From positions 3,038,001 to 3,102,000 of the forward strand of contig NZ_JPOO01000003.1 in the NCBI RefSeq assembly GCF_000733925.1: a stretch of DNA of 64,000 nucleotides. Direction: 5' to 3'. The position numbers and the translations under genes were made by a program. Below the pieces are notes generated by a model. That model was given only the letters and a program-made list of their open reading frames with translations, was not told the DNA's origin and made no database searches. Of the stretch, positions 50,742 through 59,671 are shown one piece after another. Position 1 is the first letter of the stretch, and the number at the start of each line of letters is the position of its first letter. The stretch comes from Arenibacter algicola (lineage in GTDB: Bacteria > Bacteroidota > Bacteroidia > Flavobacteriales > Flavobacteriaceae).

Positions 50742-51164
50742 ATGAGTATAAAGGAAATACAGGAAGAAATTGTAGATGAATTTTCCATGTTCGAGGATTG
50801 GATGCAGCGCTATGAATATATGATAGAGCTTGGAAAATCCCTTCCGATGATCAAGGAGCAATATAAGACCGAGGATAATATAATTAAGGGCTGTCAGAGC
50901 AAGGTTTGGGTTCATGCCGAATTGGAAGGCGATAAATTGGTTTTTACGGCCGATAGTGATGCTATAATAACCAAAGGCATCATAGCTATCCTGGTCAGAG
51001 CCTTCAGCAATCAAAAGCCTAAGGATATTATAGACGCAGATACCAGTTTCATTGATGAAATTGGCCTAAAGGAACATCTATCACCTACCAGGGCCAATGG
51101 CTTGGTAAGTATGATAAAACAATTGAAGTTGTATGCCGTGGCATACCAAACACAATTAAATTAA
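50742..51164 (+). CDS. sufE: Sulfur acceptor SufE
   Basis: The 140-residue protein has the SufE fold signature: 'QRYEYMIELGKSLP' and the acceptor Cys in 'IIKGCQSKVWV'. It stimulates SufS and carries persulfide sulfur to SufB. The start at 50742 is preferred over one 21 bp upstream on family length. Confidence 0.94.
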   Translation: MSIKEIQEEIVDEFSMFEDWMQRYEYMIELGKSLPMIKEQYKTEDNIIKGCQSKVWVHAELEGDKLVFTADSDAIITKGIIAILVRAFSNQKPKDIIDADTSFIDEIGLKEHLSPTRANGLVSMIKQLKLYAVAYQTQLN

Positions 51165-51225
51165 TTTCCTTTATTGGGGAAATTATTGGACATAGCCTTT
51201 GTGCAAACCATAAAGATTTAAAATA

Positions 51226-51558
51226 ATGAGCGAAGAATTAGAAACTATAGACACCCAGGAATTGGGCGAAAAAATAGTAAGGGTCCTAAAAACAATTTAT
51301 GATCCGGAAATACCTGTGGATATCTATGAATTAGGATTAATTTATGATGTTTTCGTCAATGAGGACAATGAAGTTAAGATCTTGATGACCTTGACCTCCC
51401 CCAATTGTCCGGTTGCGGAGTCGTTACCAATGGAAGTGGAAGAAAAAGTGAAGTCCATTGACGAACTTAAGGATGTTGAGGTGGAAATTACTTTTGACCC
51501 GCCTTGGACTCAGGAATTAATGAGTGAGGAAGCCAAATTGGAATTGGGAATGCTATAG
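51226..51558 (+). CDS. SUF-associated MIP18/DUF59 protein (SufT-like)
   Basis: The 110-residue DUF59 protein has the family core 'IYDPEIPVDIYELGLIYDV' and 'MTLTSPNCPVAESLP', with a conserved Cys. Members in suf operons assist Fe-S maturation or delivery. It lies 61 bp after sufE and shares its operon. Confidence 0.92.
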   Translation: MSEELETIDTQELGEKIVRVLKTIYDPEIPVDIYELGLIYDVFVNEDNEVKILMTLTSPNCPVAESLPMEVEEKVKSIDELKDVEVEITFDPPWTQELMSEEAKLELGML

Positions 51559-51652
51559 TTAGGGCTTCCGGTGTTTACTGCAATTGTTGATAAGGTATTA
51601 TCGCGTAAACTTACTTGCCGTAATTAATCCATTATTGGAAAACTGAAAACTT

Positions 51653-52156
51653 ATGTCTGAAATTATAAATCGTGTCTCCCAAAGTAAATTGGTAACCTTT
51701 AATCTTGAGGACTACTACCCCAAGGGAAACAGGGTAGTTCTGGATATTAAGGATTGGCTGTATGAAGGTTTAATCCTTAGGGAAAAGGATTTTAGGGCAC
51801 AATTGGAGGATTGTGATTGGAGTCAATACAAAGATTGTTATGTGGCATTAAGCTGTTCTACTGATGCCATAGTGCCTGGTTGGGCGTATATGCTTATTTC
51901 CACTAAACTACAGCCCTACGCAAAGAAAATCATTATTGGGGATTTGGAAATGCTGGAATCCTCGCTCTATCAATCCGTAATAGAAAATTTGGATGTGTCC
52001 GAATTTGCGGATAAGCCCGTTATTATCAAAGGTTGTTCCAACAAACCTGTCCCAGCTAATGCATATTTATGGGCTACTACTAAAATTCAAACGGTTGCCA
52101 AAAGTGTAATGTACGGGGAAGCCTGTTCTTCTGTGCCACTTTTCAAAGCAAAATAA
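51653..52156 (+). CDS. DUF2480 family protein
   Basis: The 167-residue protein matches DUF2480, a Bacteroidota family commonly found at the end of suf operons (general knowledge). Conserved-looking segments are 'LVTFNLEDYYPKG', 'LREKDFRAQLEDCDWSQYKD' and 'VIIKGCSNKPVPANAYLWAT'. Cytosolic, no signal peptide. Two Cys-containing loops suggest redox or Fe-S related work, but no function is established. Confidence 0.88.
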   Translation: MSEIINRVSQSKLVTFNLEDYYPKGNRVVLDIKDWLYEGLILREKDFRAQLEDCDWSQYKDCYVALSCSTDAIVPGWAYMLISTKLQPYAKKIIIGDLEMLESSLYQSVIENLDVSEFADKPVIIKGCSNKPVPANAYLWATTKIQTVAKSVMYGEACSSVPLFKAK

Positions 52157-52191
52157 CAATCAATATAATTCCCTCCTTTTTCTACATTCCT

Positions 52192-52199
52192 TATTTTTG
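52192..52199 (+). promoter_or_regulatory. Promoter -7 element of the DUF3078 gene
   Basis: TATTTTTG matches TAnnTTTG exactly, 27 bp before the ATG; no clear TTG -33 partner. Confidence 0.4.
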
Positions 52200-52226
52200 C
52201 ACTACTATAAATAAACACTAATTATT

Positions 52227-53159
52227 ATGAGGAAAATTGTATTAGCTATAGTCGCATTGCTGGCTATGAACATCACTGTTGCCCAAACTTTGGAGGAATT
52301 AAAGGCGGAAAAAGCAAGTAAAAAGGATTCTATTTCAGCGATCCAAGGAAGGGTAGACGCCATTCAGGGAAAAATAGATGCCATACCTGGGTGGAAAAAG
52401 GGAGCTTTTGGAACCATTGGTGCCAGTCTCTCCGGATTTAACAATTGGTACTCCAAAGGCGCTCCAAATTCCAGCGCTGGTAATATAGGTATAACTGCAA
52501 ATGCCTTTGCCAATCTTAATCAGCCAAAATACTTCTGGAGAAATTCATTGAATATCAATCTTGGGTGGGTAAAAATCGATGACAAGGATATTGATACCGA
52601 TGATGATAGTTTCCGTTCGGCTACAGATGTTTTTAATATAACCTCATTATACGGTCAGAAATTGAGCGATAAGTTTGCTATTTCTACATTAGGGGAATAT
52701 AGGACAACAATTATAGACAATTTTAATGACCCTGGGTATTTGGATTTGGGGGTTGGAGCTACTTGGACCCCGATAGCCGATCTAGTGGTGGTTATTCATC
52801 CCTTAAACTACAACTTTGTTTTTAGCAGTGAGGATACCGTCTTTGAATCTTCATTAGGTGCTAAAATAGTGGCAGATTATACAAGAAAATTGGGAAAGGT
52901 TAATTTTAAAACCAATTTGTCCATGTTTCAGAGCTATAAGAGTGCGGATTACTCCAATTGGACTTGGACCAACTCTTTTGGATATACTTTGTGGAAGGGG
53001 ATTGGTCTAGGTTTTGAATTTGGCCTAAGAAACAACAGACAGGAAGCTTTGAGCTATGCTATTGACAATCTTGATGTGGGTGACCCTACGCCTACTTTCG
53101 ATTCTATAGACAATGATCTGCAGACCTATTGGCTATTTGGATTAAATTACTCGTTCTAA
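52227..53159 (+). CDS. DUF3078 outer-membrane beta-barrel-like protein
   Basis: The 310-residue exported protein has a signal peptide ending 'MNITVAQ', a short coiled-coil segment (about 22-52) with repeated 'IQGRVDAIQGKIDAIPG', then about ten amphipathic strands ending in a C-terminal Phe ('WLFGLNYSF'), as in outer-membrane barrels. DUF3078 genes follow suf operons in many flavobacteria, but the reason is unknown. It is the last gene before a strong terminator. Confidence 0.85.
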   Translation: MRKIVLAIVALLAMNITVAQTLEELKAEKASKKDSISAIQGRVDAIQGKIDAIPGWKKGAFGTIGASLSGFNNWYSKGAPNSSAGNIGITANAFANLNQPKYFWRNSLNINLGWVKIDDKDIDTDDDSFRSATDVFNITSLYGQKLSDKFAISTLGEYRTTIIDNFNDPGYLDLGVGATWTPIADLVVVIHPLNYNFVFSSEDTVFESSLGAKIVADYTRKLGKVNFKTNLSMFQSYKSADYSNWTWTNSFGYTLWKGIGLGFEFGLRNNRQEALSYAIDNLDVGDPTPTFDSIDNDLQTYWLFGLNYSF

Positions 53160-53185
53160 AACGGATACCGATTAGTAAAAAAAAT

Positions 53186-53214
53186 GAAAAGGCCCTTAAA
53201 AAGGGCCTCTTTTG
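53186..53214. terminator. Bidirectional terminator after the suf operon
   Basis: AGGCCCTT/AAGGGCCT with an AAA loop (53190-53208) has T-rich DNA on both sides, so it may serve the suf operon on the plus strand and the small ORF on the minus strand. Confidence 0.8.
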
Positions 53215-53228
53215 CAAAGTAGGATTTG

Positions 53229-53366
53229 TCAATTTTGGTTAGGCGATATATATTTTAAATCCTGTAAGGATAAAACGTCTTTTGCTTGTTCAGCTAATGT
53301 ATAGAGAAGTTGCTCGTCAAATAAACTTTTGTTGTGAATTGCAGGCTTTATGTGGTAAATCTTCAT
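53229..53366 (-). CDS. Candidate small protein, 45 residues
   Basis: ATG at 53366 opens 45 codons starting MKIYHIKPAIHNKSLF and ending YISPNQN. The middle part 'LLYTLAEQAKDVLSLQDL' looks amphipathic and helical. It ends about 15 bp before a bidirectional terminator. No family is recognised. Supporting evidence is only composition and placement. Confidence 0.4.
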   Translation of the reverse strand: MKIYHIKPAIHNKSLFDEQLLYTLAEQAKDVLSLQDLKYISPNQN

Positions 53367-53429
53367 GTTGATGGTAATAATTTGATTTCATGGGATTATA
53401 ATTCGGAAAAATGACCGATTTAATCAAAA

Positions 53430-53455
53430 AAAAAGCCCCTCTATGGAGGGGCAAT
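53430..53455 (-). terminator. Terminator of the candidate small RNA
   Basis: GCCCCTC/GAGGGGC (53435-53441 and 53446-53452, loop TATG) is followed on the minus strand by nine Ts. The plus-strand side also has TTTTTT. Confidence 0.75.
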
Positions 53456-53594
53456 TTTTTAGTCAAGTAGGTCTTTCAGTAAAATTTGGTTTATTATTTT
53501 AAAGCGTTACTTTAAGGTTAAGTGCTGATTTGGGGAAAAAGCACTTGGAATTAAGTTTCGCGTTTGATTTGGGGTGAAACACTATCACTTAAAT
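53430..53594 (-). ncRNA. Candidate small RNA with two C-rich repeat loops
   Basis: On the minus strand a TATCTTTA -7-like box (53601-53608) precedes about 165 nt ending in a strong terminator. The RNA would fold into hairpin 53555-53580 (GTTTC/GAAAC), hairpin 53520-53546 (AAGTGCT/AGCACTT) and hairpin 53499-53515 (TTAAAG/CTTTAA). The first two loops both contain CCCCAAATCA. Repeated single-stranded C-rich loops are used by known antisense regulators in other phyla. No ORF of note. Confidence 0.45.
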
Positions 53595-53600
53595 ACAATG

Positions 53601-53608
53601 TAAAGATA
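53601..53608 (-). promoter_or_regulatory. Promoter-like -7 box of the candidate small RNA
   Basis: On the minus strand TATCTTTA differs from TAnnTTTG only at the last base. No good -33 TTG is apparent. Confidence 0.35.
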
Positions 53609-53880
53609 GGAGGATTGGACAGTTCCGCTTCATTTTTGTTGTGAACACACTCCAGAATGTTGTGAAAAAAATCAACGGTATCCTTTCTTCGATAAACAGC
53701 ACAATTATTATTTCCCTAATCCTCTTTTTTACCCATTAATTAATTTGAAATCAACTATTTGAACTTTGAAATTGGGATTATTTGGTCCAAATATTGGGTG
53801 GACCAACAGATTGGGTTTACTTTGATGGCACTGTTGTTTTAAAACAGATTATCTTTGTCCGCATTTGTTGGGATAAAATT

Positions 53881-54705
53881 ATGGAAAAGAGAATGTTAGA
53901 GCAGAATATCAACGACGAAAGAGGTCAAGGGGGAAATCCAATTTCCTACAGGCCTGAGATTCGCATAATAGCTGAGGATTATGAAATTCCGCAGTTAAAT
54001 AGGAAAAGGAGAATATCGATACTCCTGCCCAAAAGCTATGGGTCTAGCGAAAAAAGTTACCCAGTACTGTATTTACATGATGGTCAAAATTTATTTGATG
54101 GCGGCGGGCCTTTTGGGAACTGGGCCATTGATGAAAAACTTTCGGATTTGGCAAGCAAGGGAATGGGAGATGTCATTGTAGTGGCCATAGACCATGCAGA
54201 GGAGGAAAGGGTATTGGAATTTTCTCCATTTAAGGAAACCAAATGGGGCAAAGGGGACGGTAAAAAGTACCTTAAGTTCTTGGTGGAAACCCTAAAACCC
54301 CATATCGACAAAAATTTTAGGACCTTAAAAGAAAGGGAACATACAGGAGTTGGAGGGAGCTCTATGGGGGGGCTAATAAGTATTTATGCAGGTTTAAGGT
54401 ACCCTTCAGTGTTTGGGAAACTGATGATTTTTTCTCCTTCGCTCTGGATTACCCCTAAGATCTATTTCGATGCCATAGCATTTCATCAACCTTATCCCAC
54501 GGATATCTATTTATATGCCGGTGGGGCCGAAAGTGTAAATATGGTAGGGAATGTCAAAAGATTGAAACAAATTCTTGAGGATAAGAACAAAGAGGGCGCT
54601 ATGGTAAACATTGAATTACATATTGACCCCCAAGGAAAACACGAGGAATGGTTTTGGAGTCAGGAATTCCCAGCAGCCATGGAATTTCTTTATTATAGGA
54701 ATTAA
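53881..54705 (+). CDS. Alpha/beta hydrolase, putative esterase family
   Basis: The 274-residue cytosolic enzyme belongs to the esterase D/enterochelin esterase-like family: 'PVLYLHDGQNLFDGG' (oxyanion region), nucleophile Ser in 'GVGGSSMGGLISI', and catalytic His in 'GKHEEWFW'. The start at 53881 is preferred over an upstream one at 53782, whose 33 extra codons do not fit the family. It lies 15 bp upstream of the M17 aminopeptidase and near the amidoligase genes. Confidence 0.85.
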   Translation: MEKRMLEQNINDERGQGGNPISYRPEIRIIAEDYEIPQLNRKRRISILLPKSYGSSEKSYPVLYLHDGQNLFDGGGPFGNWAIDEKLSDLASKGMGDVIVVAIDHAEEERVLEFSPFKETKWGKGDGKKYLKFLVETLKPHIDKNFRTLKEREHTGVGGSSMGGLISIYAGLRYPSVFGKLMIFSPSLWITPKIYFDAIAFHQPYPTDIYLYAGGAESVNMVGNVKRLKQILEDKNKEGAMVNIELHIDPQGKHEEWFWSQEFPAAMEFLYYRN

Positions 54706-54720
54706 ATATAAAACGCTTTT

Positions 54721-56217
54721 ATGATCAGCATTGTAAAGAATAAAGATCTTTTTTTGGAAACCCTTATAATACCTTTGGTACAAGGGGAAATTTTGGAGTC
54801 GGACATTGTTAAATTAGCTGAGGAACTACAGCTCCCTAAGACACTGTTAACGGAACAAATAAAGGCTGAAAAAAAAGAAGTCTCCTTGTTTTACCCCGTT
54901 GCCCATAAAAGTGTAACGAGGGTATATTGTTTGGGCTTGGGAACAGACCCAACCCTTAAAATGGTGATAGACGCTTTTAAGCGCTTTCTTCAAATGGAAG
55001 CCGCCAAATTGCCTTCCAATTTGAGCATTGATATAAGCAACGGAAATTTTGACCCTGAATTTATATCAATATTGACTGAAGGCATTGTTAGTGGGTTGCT
55101 ATTGGGGACTTACAAAAAGGGTTTGTACCAAACATCCAATTTATCTACGGATAAATGGGATTCAGAACCATTGAATTTGCAATTCTTTGTTGACGAAAAA
55201 TTTGAAGATATAGTAAAAATCGCAGCAGACAAAGGCAGGGCCATAGCAGAAACCCAACTTAAAATACTAAGGTTGGTAAACTCCCCCAGCAATAAACTCA
55301 CCCCTATTAATTTTGCCCAAGAAGCAGTTATATCCGGTAAGGAATTTGGTTATAAGGTGGAAGTCCATGACGAAAAGGCCATTGAAAAATTGGGATTATA
55401 TGCACTCAAGGCGGTTGGCCAGGGGAGTGACACACCGGCCAGATTTATTGTAATGGAATACAAGCCAAAAGCAACGGGTTCACAACTTCCCACAGTAGGC
55501 TTGGTGGGTAAGGGGGTTACCTTTGATACAGGAGGTTTGTCCATCAAGGGTTCTTCCAATATGCATTATATGAAAAGCGATATGGGTGGAGCGGCAGCAG
55601 TTTTTGGAACAATGGAGTTGATCGCCAAACTTAAATTGCCTGTACATCTTGTTGCTATAATACCCACCACAGAAAACTGTGTAGATGCCAAAGCTTTAAA
55701 ACCTGGAGATGTTATTGGGTCTTACGCAGAAAAAACCATTGAGATTATTGATACAGATGCAGAAGGTCGATTAATATTGGCAGACGGAATTGCCTATCTA
55801 AATAAGAATTACAGTCCGGATATAATGATAGACGTGGCTACCCTGACCGGAAGTTGTGTGCAAACCTTGGGCTATGAGGCAGGCGGGTTATTTACGAACA
55901 ATGATGATCTTGCCCTTAAACTGACAAATGCCGGGGACCGCTGCGGGGAACGTTTGTGGCGACTGCCTTTATGGGATTCCTACGAGGGAGATATAAAATC
56001 TGATATTGCCGATGTAAAGAATTATAGTGGCAAGCCCATTGCAGGAGCTATCAGCGCTGCTAAATTTTTGGAGTTCTTCACCAATAAGCATACCAATTGG
56101 GCCCACTTGGATATTGCTGGGGTGGCCTTTGGGGATGCGGAGTTTTATACCCAGAAAACGGCAACTGCTTTTGGGGTTAGATTGCTTACAGATTTTATTG
56201 CAGGTTTGAAGAAATAG
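54721..56217 (+). CDS. M17 leucyl aminopeptidase
   Basis: The 498-residue enzyme has the M17 catalytic core (about 180-495): 'GVTFDTGGLSIKG' (metal Asp), 'MKSDMGGAA', and 'IDTDAEGRLILADG' (M17 motif). The N-terminal domain (about 1-170) is less typical. It releases N-terminal residues from peptides and, in other systems, acts on Cys-Gly or modified dipeptides. It lies just after an esterase gene and 164 bp before an ATP-grasp gene, so a role in the peptide-type cluster is plausible (inference). Confidence 0.9.
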   Translation: MISIVKNKDLFLETLIIPLVQGEILESDIVKLAEELQLPKTLLTEQIKAEKKEVSLFYPVAHKSVTRVYCLGLGTDPTLKMVIDAFKRFLQMEAAKLPSNLSIDISNGNFDPEFISILTEGIVSGLLLGTYKKGLYQTSNLSTDKWDSEPLNLQFFVDEKFEDIVKIAADKGRAIAETQLKILRLVNSPSNKLTPINFAQEAVISGKEFGYKVEVHDEKAIEKLGLYALKAVGQGSDTPARFIVMEYKPKATGSQLPTVGLVGKGVTFDTGGLSIKGSSNMHYMKSDMGGAAAVFGTMELIAKLKLPVHLVAIIPTTENCVDAKALKPGDVIGSYAEKTIEIIDTDAEGRLILADGIAYLNKNYSPDIMIDVATLTGSCVQTLGYEAGGLFTNNDDLALKLTNAGDRCGERLWRLPLWDSYEGDIKSDIADVKNYSGKPIAGAISAAKFLEFFTNKHTNWAHLDIAGVAFGDAEFYTQKTATAFGVRLLTDFIAGLKK

Positions 56218-56381
56218 GACATAAATTTAATAACATATTTTTTGGGTTTTGTTGTTGGAATAATGGGCTATAATTGGAACAAAAATCTTTCAAAACCGAA
56301 TTGAGAGTTTTTTTACAATGTTTCTAATGCTTATTAGGGATTATTAGGTATTTTACAGCTAATAAGTAATACTTCTGGAAC

Positions 56382-57581
56382 ATGACAGGAAATACCGACC
56401 AAACCACTTTTTTATGTATAAGCAGTTTTTTTAAGGGAGAAGATTTTCTAAGGTCGTGTAAGGCTTTGGGCAACAAGGTATTACTAATTACTTCCAAGGG
56501 TTTGGAACATAAGAAGTGGCCACGCGAATCCATTGATGAAATTTTCTACATGCAGGAAAGGCGTGAAGGTGTTTGGAATATGGACGATTTAATCTCGGGC
56601 CTCGCTTTTTTAATGCAGAACCAGAAAATAGACCGGATCGTGGCCTTGGACGATTTTGATGTGGAGAAGGCAACCTTGGTAAGGGAGCATTTTAGAATAC
56701 CTGGTATGGGACAGACTACGGGTAGGTATTTTAGGGATAAATTGGCCATGAGAATGAAAGCCGAAGTGGCAAATATTCCCGTTCCAGCCTTTTGTCCATT
56801 ATTCAATAATAGGGAAATAGATGAATATACAAAAAGGGTGACGCCCCCTTGGCTCATCAAGCCCAGATCGGAGGCCTCTGCAACGGGGATTCGTAAAATA
56901 TTCTCTAGCGAAGAACTTTGGGCAGTGCTGGAATCTTTGGGCGATCGCAGACATGAGTACCTAATGGAGAAATTTGCTCCCGGGGATGTGTACCATGTAG
57001 ATTCTTTATCAGTGGATGGTAAGATTGTCTTCACGCAGGCTTCCCAATATTTAAGTACCCCTATGGACGTGGCACATGGTCACGGTATCTTTAGATCCAT
57101 CACACTTAAAATGGATTCTCCGGATGCCATAGGTTTGATGGAAATCAACGAAGAAGTCTTAAAGGCCTTCGGGATGCGTTTTAGCGCCTCGCACAGCGAG
57201 TATATTAAATCTAGGGACACTGGGAAGTTTTATTTTTTGGAAACGGCCTCAAGGGTCGGTGGGGCCCATTTGGCGGAAATGGTGGCCTTTGCTTCCGGAA
57301 TTAATTTGTGGGCAGAATGGGCAGCGATCGAAGATGCCATGGCAAAAGGAAAAACCTACAAGCTACCTGAGGTAAAAAACCAATATGCGGGTATTGTGGT
57401 GTCCTTATGTCGATTTCAATACCCTGATTATTCCTGTTTTACAGACCAGGAAATATGTTGGCAATTACAAAAGGAATACCATATAGGTCATATTGTACAA
57501 TCGGAGAGTCAGGAAAGGGTGTTGGAACTGTTAAATGAGCATACCAAACGCATCCAAATCGATTTTCACGCCAGTACGTGA
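56382..57581 (+). CDS. ATP-grasp ligase
   Basis: The 399-residue protein has a pre-ATP-grasp domain (about 1-110) and an ATP-grasp domain (about 110-310) with 'RDKLAMRMKAEVANIPVPAF', 'PPWLIKPRSEASATGI' (ATP-binding Lys) and 'KFYFLETASRVGGAHLAEM' (metal-binding Glu and following basic/polar residues). It should join a carboxylate to an amine with ATP. It converges on the minus-strand amidoligase operon with 47 bp between stops. Confidence 0.88.
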   Translation: MTGNTDQTTFLCISSFFKGEDFLRSCKALGNKVLLITSKGLEHKKWPRESIDEIFYMQERREGVWNMDDLISGLAFLMQNQKIDRIVALDDFDVEKATLVREHFRIPGMGQTTGRYFRDKLAMRMKAEVANIPVPAFCPLFNNREIDEYTKRVTPPWLIKPRSEASATGIRKIFSSEELWAVLESLGDRRHEYLMEKFAPGDVYHVDSLSVDGKIVFTQASQYLSTPMDVAHGHGIFRSITLKMDSPDAIGLMEINEEVLKAFGMRFSASHSEYIKSRDTGKFYFLETASRVGGAHLAEMVAFASGINLWAEWAAIEDAMAKGKTYKLPEVKNQYAGIVVSLCRFQYPDYSCFTDQEICWQLQKEYHIGHIVQSESQERVLELLNEHTKRIQIDFHAST

Positions 57582-57628
57582 TATTATGCGGTATTGGGTT
57601 GTAGGAGGCAATGATTAAGGTTGTATTC

Positions 57629-58822
57629 CTAGTCTTCAAAGAAACCAACGCTGGCGCCTACCCAGTCCTTATCCTTATTATAGCGTACCCCTACCATTTC
57701 CCCTTTACTGATACGTACCAAATTGTTGACTACCCTTGCTTTTTTTTCACCTTTTTCCCATATCATCAGCATCCTGATTTCACATTTGGCCGAACCTGTT
57801 GGAGTGTTTATTACCGGTGCATAGGCTACTTTCTTCTGCAAGATGTAGTTTTCCCTATCTTGTACGGCATCAAGATCTTGTTTGGTAACATTGATGAGTA
57901 CCCCCGATCCGGCGAAGGAAAATAAGGGCTTTAACACGTAGTTTTCAAGATCCTCGGGATACTTTTCCAGTTGGTGCAAAAAATGACATGGGGGCACATA
58001 AGTGCTGTTGATCAGGGGCATGGTAAATTTGCTTATCCTAAAAAACCAATTGGGGTGTCCTATCCATTCTACATTGTATTCCTTGGTAAAATCGAATTGC
58101 CGCTGAAGGTCATCCCTTTTAAAGAGCTCGTCAAAAATAACCCGGTTATATATCCTGCGTACTTGGATTTTTAATCCTTTTTGATCGGTGTAAAATACAT
58201 TTTTCCCTTCCGTAATCAATTCGCTAATACACACCACCTTTATGCCCAAATGGTGGGCTGTCCCCAAAAAATCTATTTGGGTGGTTTGTTTGTGGGGCTC
58301 AATTTCGAGAAGTATCACATTTTCCGAGGAACAGTCTCCTACAATAATCTCCCTTAGTTTCTCAACATATTCTACGGAGGAAATACCGTTTAAATGATGA
58401 TAGTTGGTAGGAATATCAAAGTGATCCCTATATCCCTTGGCCATGAGTTCCTGAAAAAAATAAAGGGTTGGAAATCCCTGTACTTCAACCATTTGTGGAA
58501 TTAGCTTTCCCTTTTCATCCAAACATATTCCAAAATCCATTTGAAGAAAAGTAGTGTGTTCATCTTCACCTGGGACCAACCTGGACACATCTTGAAGGGC
58601 ATTTTTGGTCAGCTCCTTAAAATCTGGCTTGCAGATAACAGCGTTGACCTCATCGCAGGCCTCCAATAATCTTTGCTTTAAATATTTGGGAATAAAGATT
58701 GGAGTCTCGGCAATCCGAAAGGAAGGTTTGTGGTTATAGGCCGAATGGATCCCTTCTAAAAATACCCTGTATTTATCATTCGTGAAGGCGGCATTGTACT
58801 GCTGACGAAGATGTTCTACCAT
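57629..58822 (-). CDS. Circularly permuted ATP-grasp-like protein
   Basis: The 397-residue protein resembles circularly permuted ATP-grasp enzymes of the glutathionylspermidine synthase type: an early acid cluster 'FLQMDFGICLDEKGKLIPQMVEVQGF' region (about 92-118), and a late ATP-binding part 'NYVLKPLFSFAGSGVLINV' with Lys (about 290-310), then 'CEIRMLMIW'. Family assignment rests on motif order only. It is the last gene of the five-gene minus-strand operon, 11 bp after the amidotransferase. Presumably an amide-bond-forming ligase. Confidence 0.72.
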   Translation of the reverse strand: MVEHLRQQYNAAFTNDKYRVFLEGIHSAYNHKPSFRIAETPIFIPKYLKQRLLEACDEVNAVICKPDFKELTKNALQDVSRLVPGEDEHTTFLQMDFGICLDEKGKLIPQMVEVQGFPTLYFFQELMAKGYRDHFDIPTNYHHLNGISSVEYVEKLREIIVGDCSSENVILLEIEPHKQTTQIDFLGTAHHLGIKVVCISELITEGKNVFYTDQKGLKIQVRRIYNRVIFDELFKRDDLQRQFDFTKEYNVEWIGHPNWFFRISKFTMPLINSTYVPPCHFLHQLEKYPEDLENYVLKPLFSFAGSGVLINVTKQDLDAVQDRENYILQKKVAYAPVINTPTGSAKCEIRMLMIWEKGEKKARVVNNLVRISKGEMVGVRYNKDKDWVGASVGFFED

Positions 58823-58833
58823 GAAAACCTATG

Positions 58834-59658
58834 TTATGAGAGTTGTTTGGATAATCCAATCTTTTTAATGGCATTGTCAATAAATCCGGGGATTATGGAA
58901 TTGTAGGTAGATTCCAAATTATCGGTATCCCTAATATGGGTCATCATATTGTCATATTTTCTTTTTCCGTAGGTGGCCACTACCTTCTCTTCGTTTTCCG
59001 CTTTGGCAAAGTGCGCTTCCATACTCACAGGTTCGGCCTCGGGATGAAATTGTACGCCAACGAATTCCTTCGAAAAACGTACCGCCATAATGGCCCTCTC
59101 GTATTCCACATGTGTCCTGATTTTCTCCAGCGCCAATATTTTAGCACCTTTCTCCTCAAAAACTTTCAATCGTGGTTGAACAAGTTGCCAATCCCTGGAA
59201 TCTACTGCAAAGAACGGATCCGGTAGTTTGGAGAATAACTCATCGGCCTTACCATGTTTGGTCTTATGGATGGGTAGAACCCCGAAAGATGGGGATTTTC
59301 GCTTTGTAATGTCTCCTAGACCAAAATGGTGGCATACCATCTGATAGCTATGGCAAATAAAGAAAACGTATTTTTTGGGATAGTCACCATTTGCATTGTG
59401 TTCCCATAATTGGTCAATGAGGGAATAGTATTTTTTATCCCAGATGCCGTCCCCTTCCAAAGGATTACCTGGCCCTCCGGAAGATATGTAAATATCATAG
59501 CTGGTATCGGGAACTTCATTCTTGGTCCTAACGTCAAAAAAATGGTATTCTGCTCTGGCGTTGAATTTATCCAATATTTCCCGTATGCATCTGAGCCCTT
59601 GATTGGGAATTCCATTATATAGGTCCAAAACGGCAATCTTTTTTTTTCTATCCAACAT
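58834..59658 (-). CDS. Class I glutamine amidotransferase-like protein
   Basis: The 274-residue protein has the GATase1 triad: Cys in 'VFFICHSYQM', and His and Glu in 'FVGVQFHPEAE'. 'DIYISSGGPGNPLEGDG' forms the oxyanion loop region. Such domains release ammonia from glutamine for a partner synthetase; alternatively, members of this fold hydrolyse gamma-glutamyl bonds. It lies 13 bp after the GCS2 ligase in the operon. The C-terminal 60 residues are helical and not part of the core. Confidence 0.85.
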   Translation of the reverse strand: MLDRKKKIAVLDLYNGIPNQGLRCIREILDKFNARAEYHFFDVRTKNEVPDTSYDIYISSGGPGNPLEGDGIWDKKYYSLIDQLWEHNANGDYPKKYVFFICHSYQMVCHHFGLGDITKRKSPSFGVLPIHKTKHGKADELFSKLPDPFFAVDSRDWQLVQPRLKVFEEKGAKILALEKIRTHVEYERAIMAVRFSKEFVGVQFHPEAEPVSMEAHFAKAENEEKVVATYGKRKYDNMMTHIRDTDNLESTYNSIIPGFIDNAIKKIGLSKQLS

Positions 59659-59671
59659 TTTTCTTGTTCAT

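Noticed and set aside
53640..53672. Two TTGTGAA copies 21 bp apart (53638-53672 region)
   Set aside because: Direct repeats at two helical turns can bind a regulator, but there is no nearby gene start with a clear link, so no operator was called.
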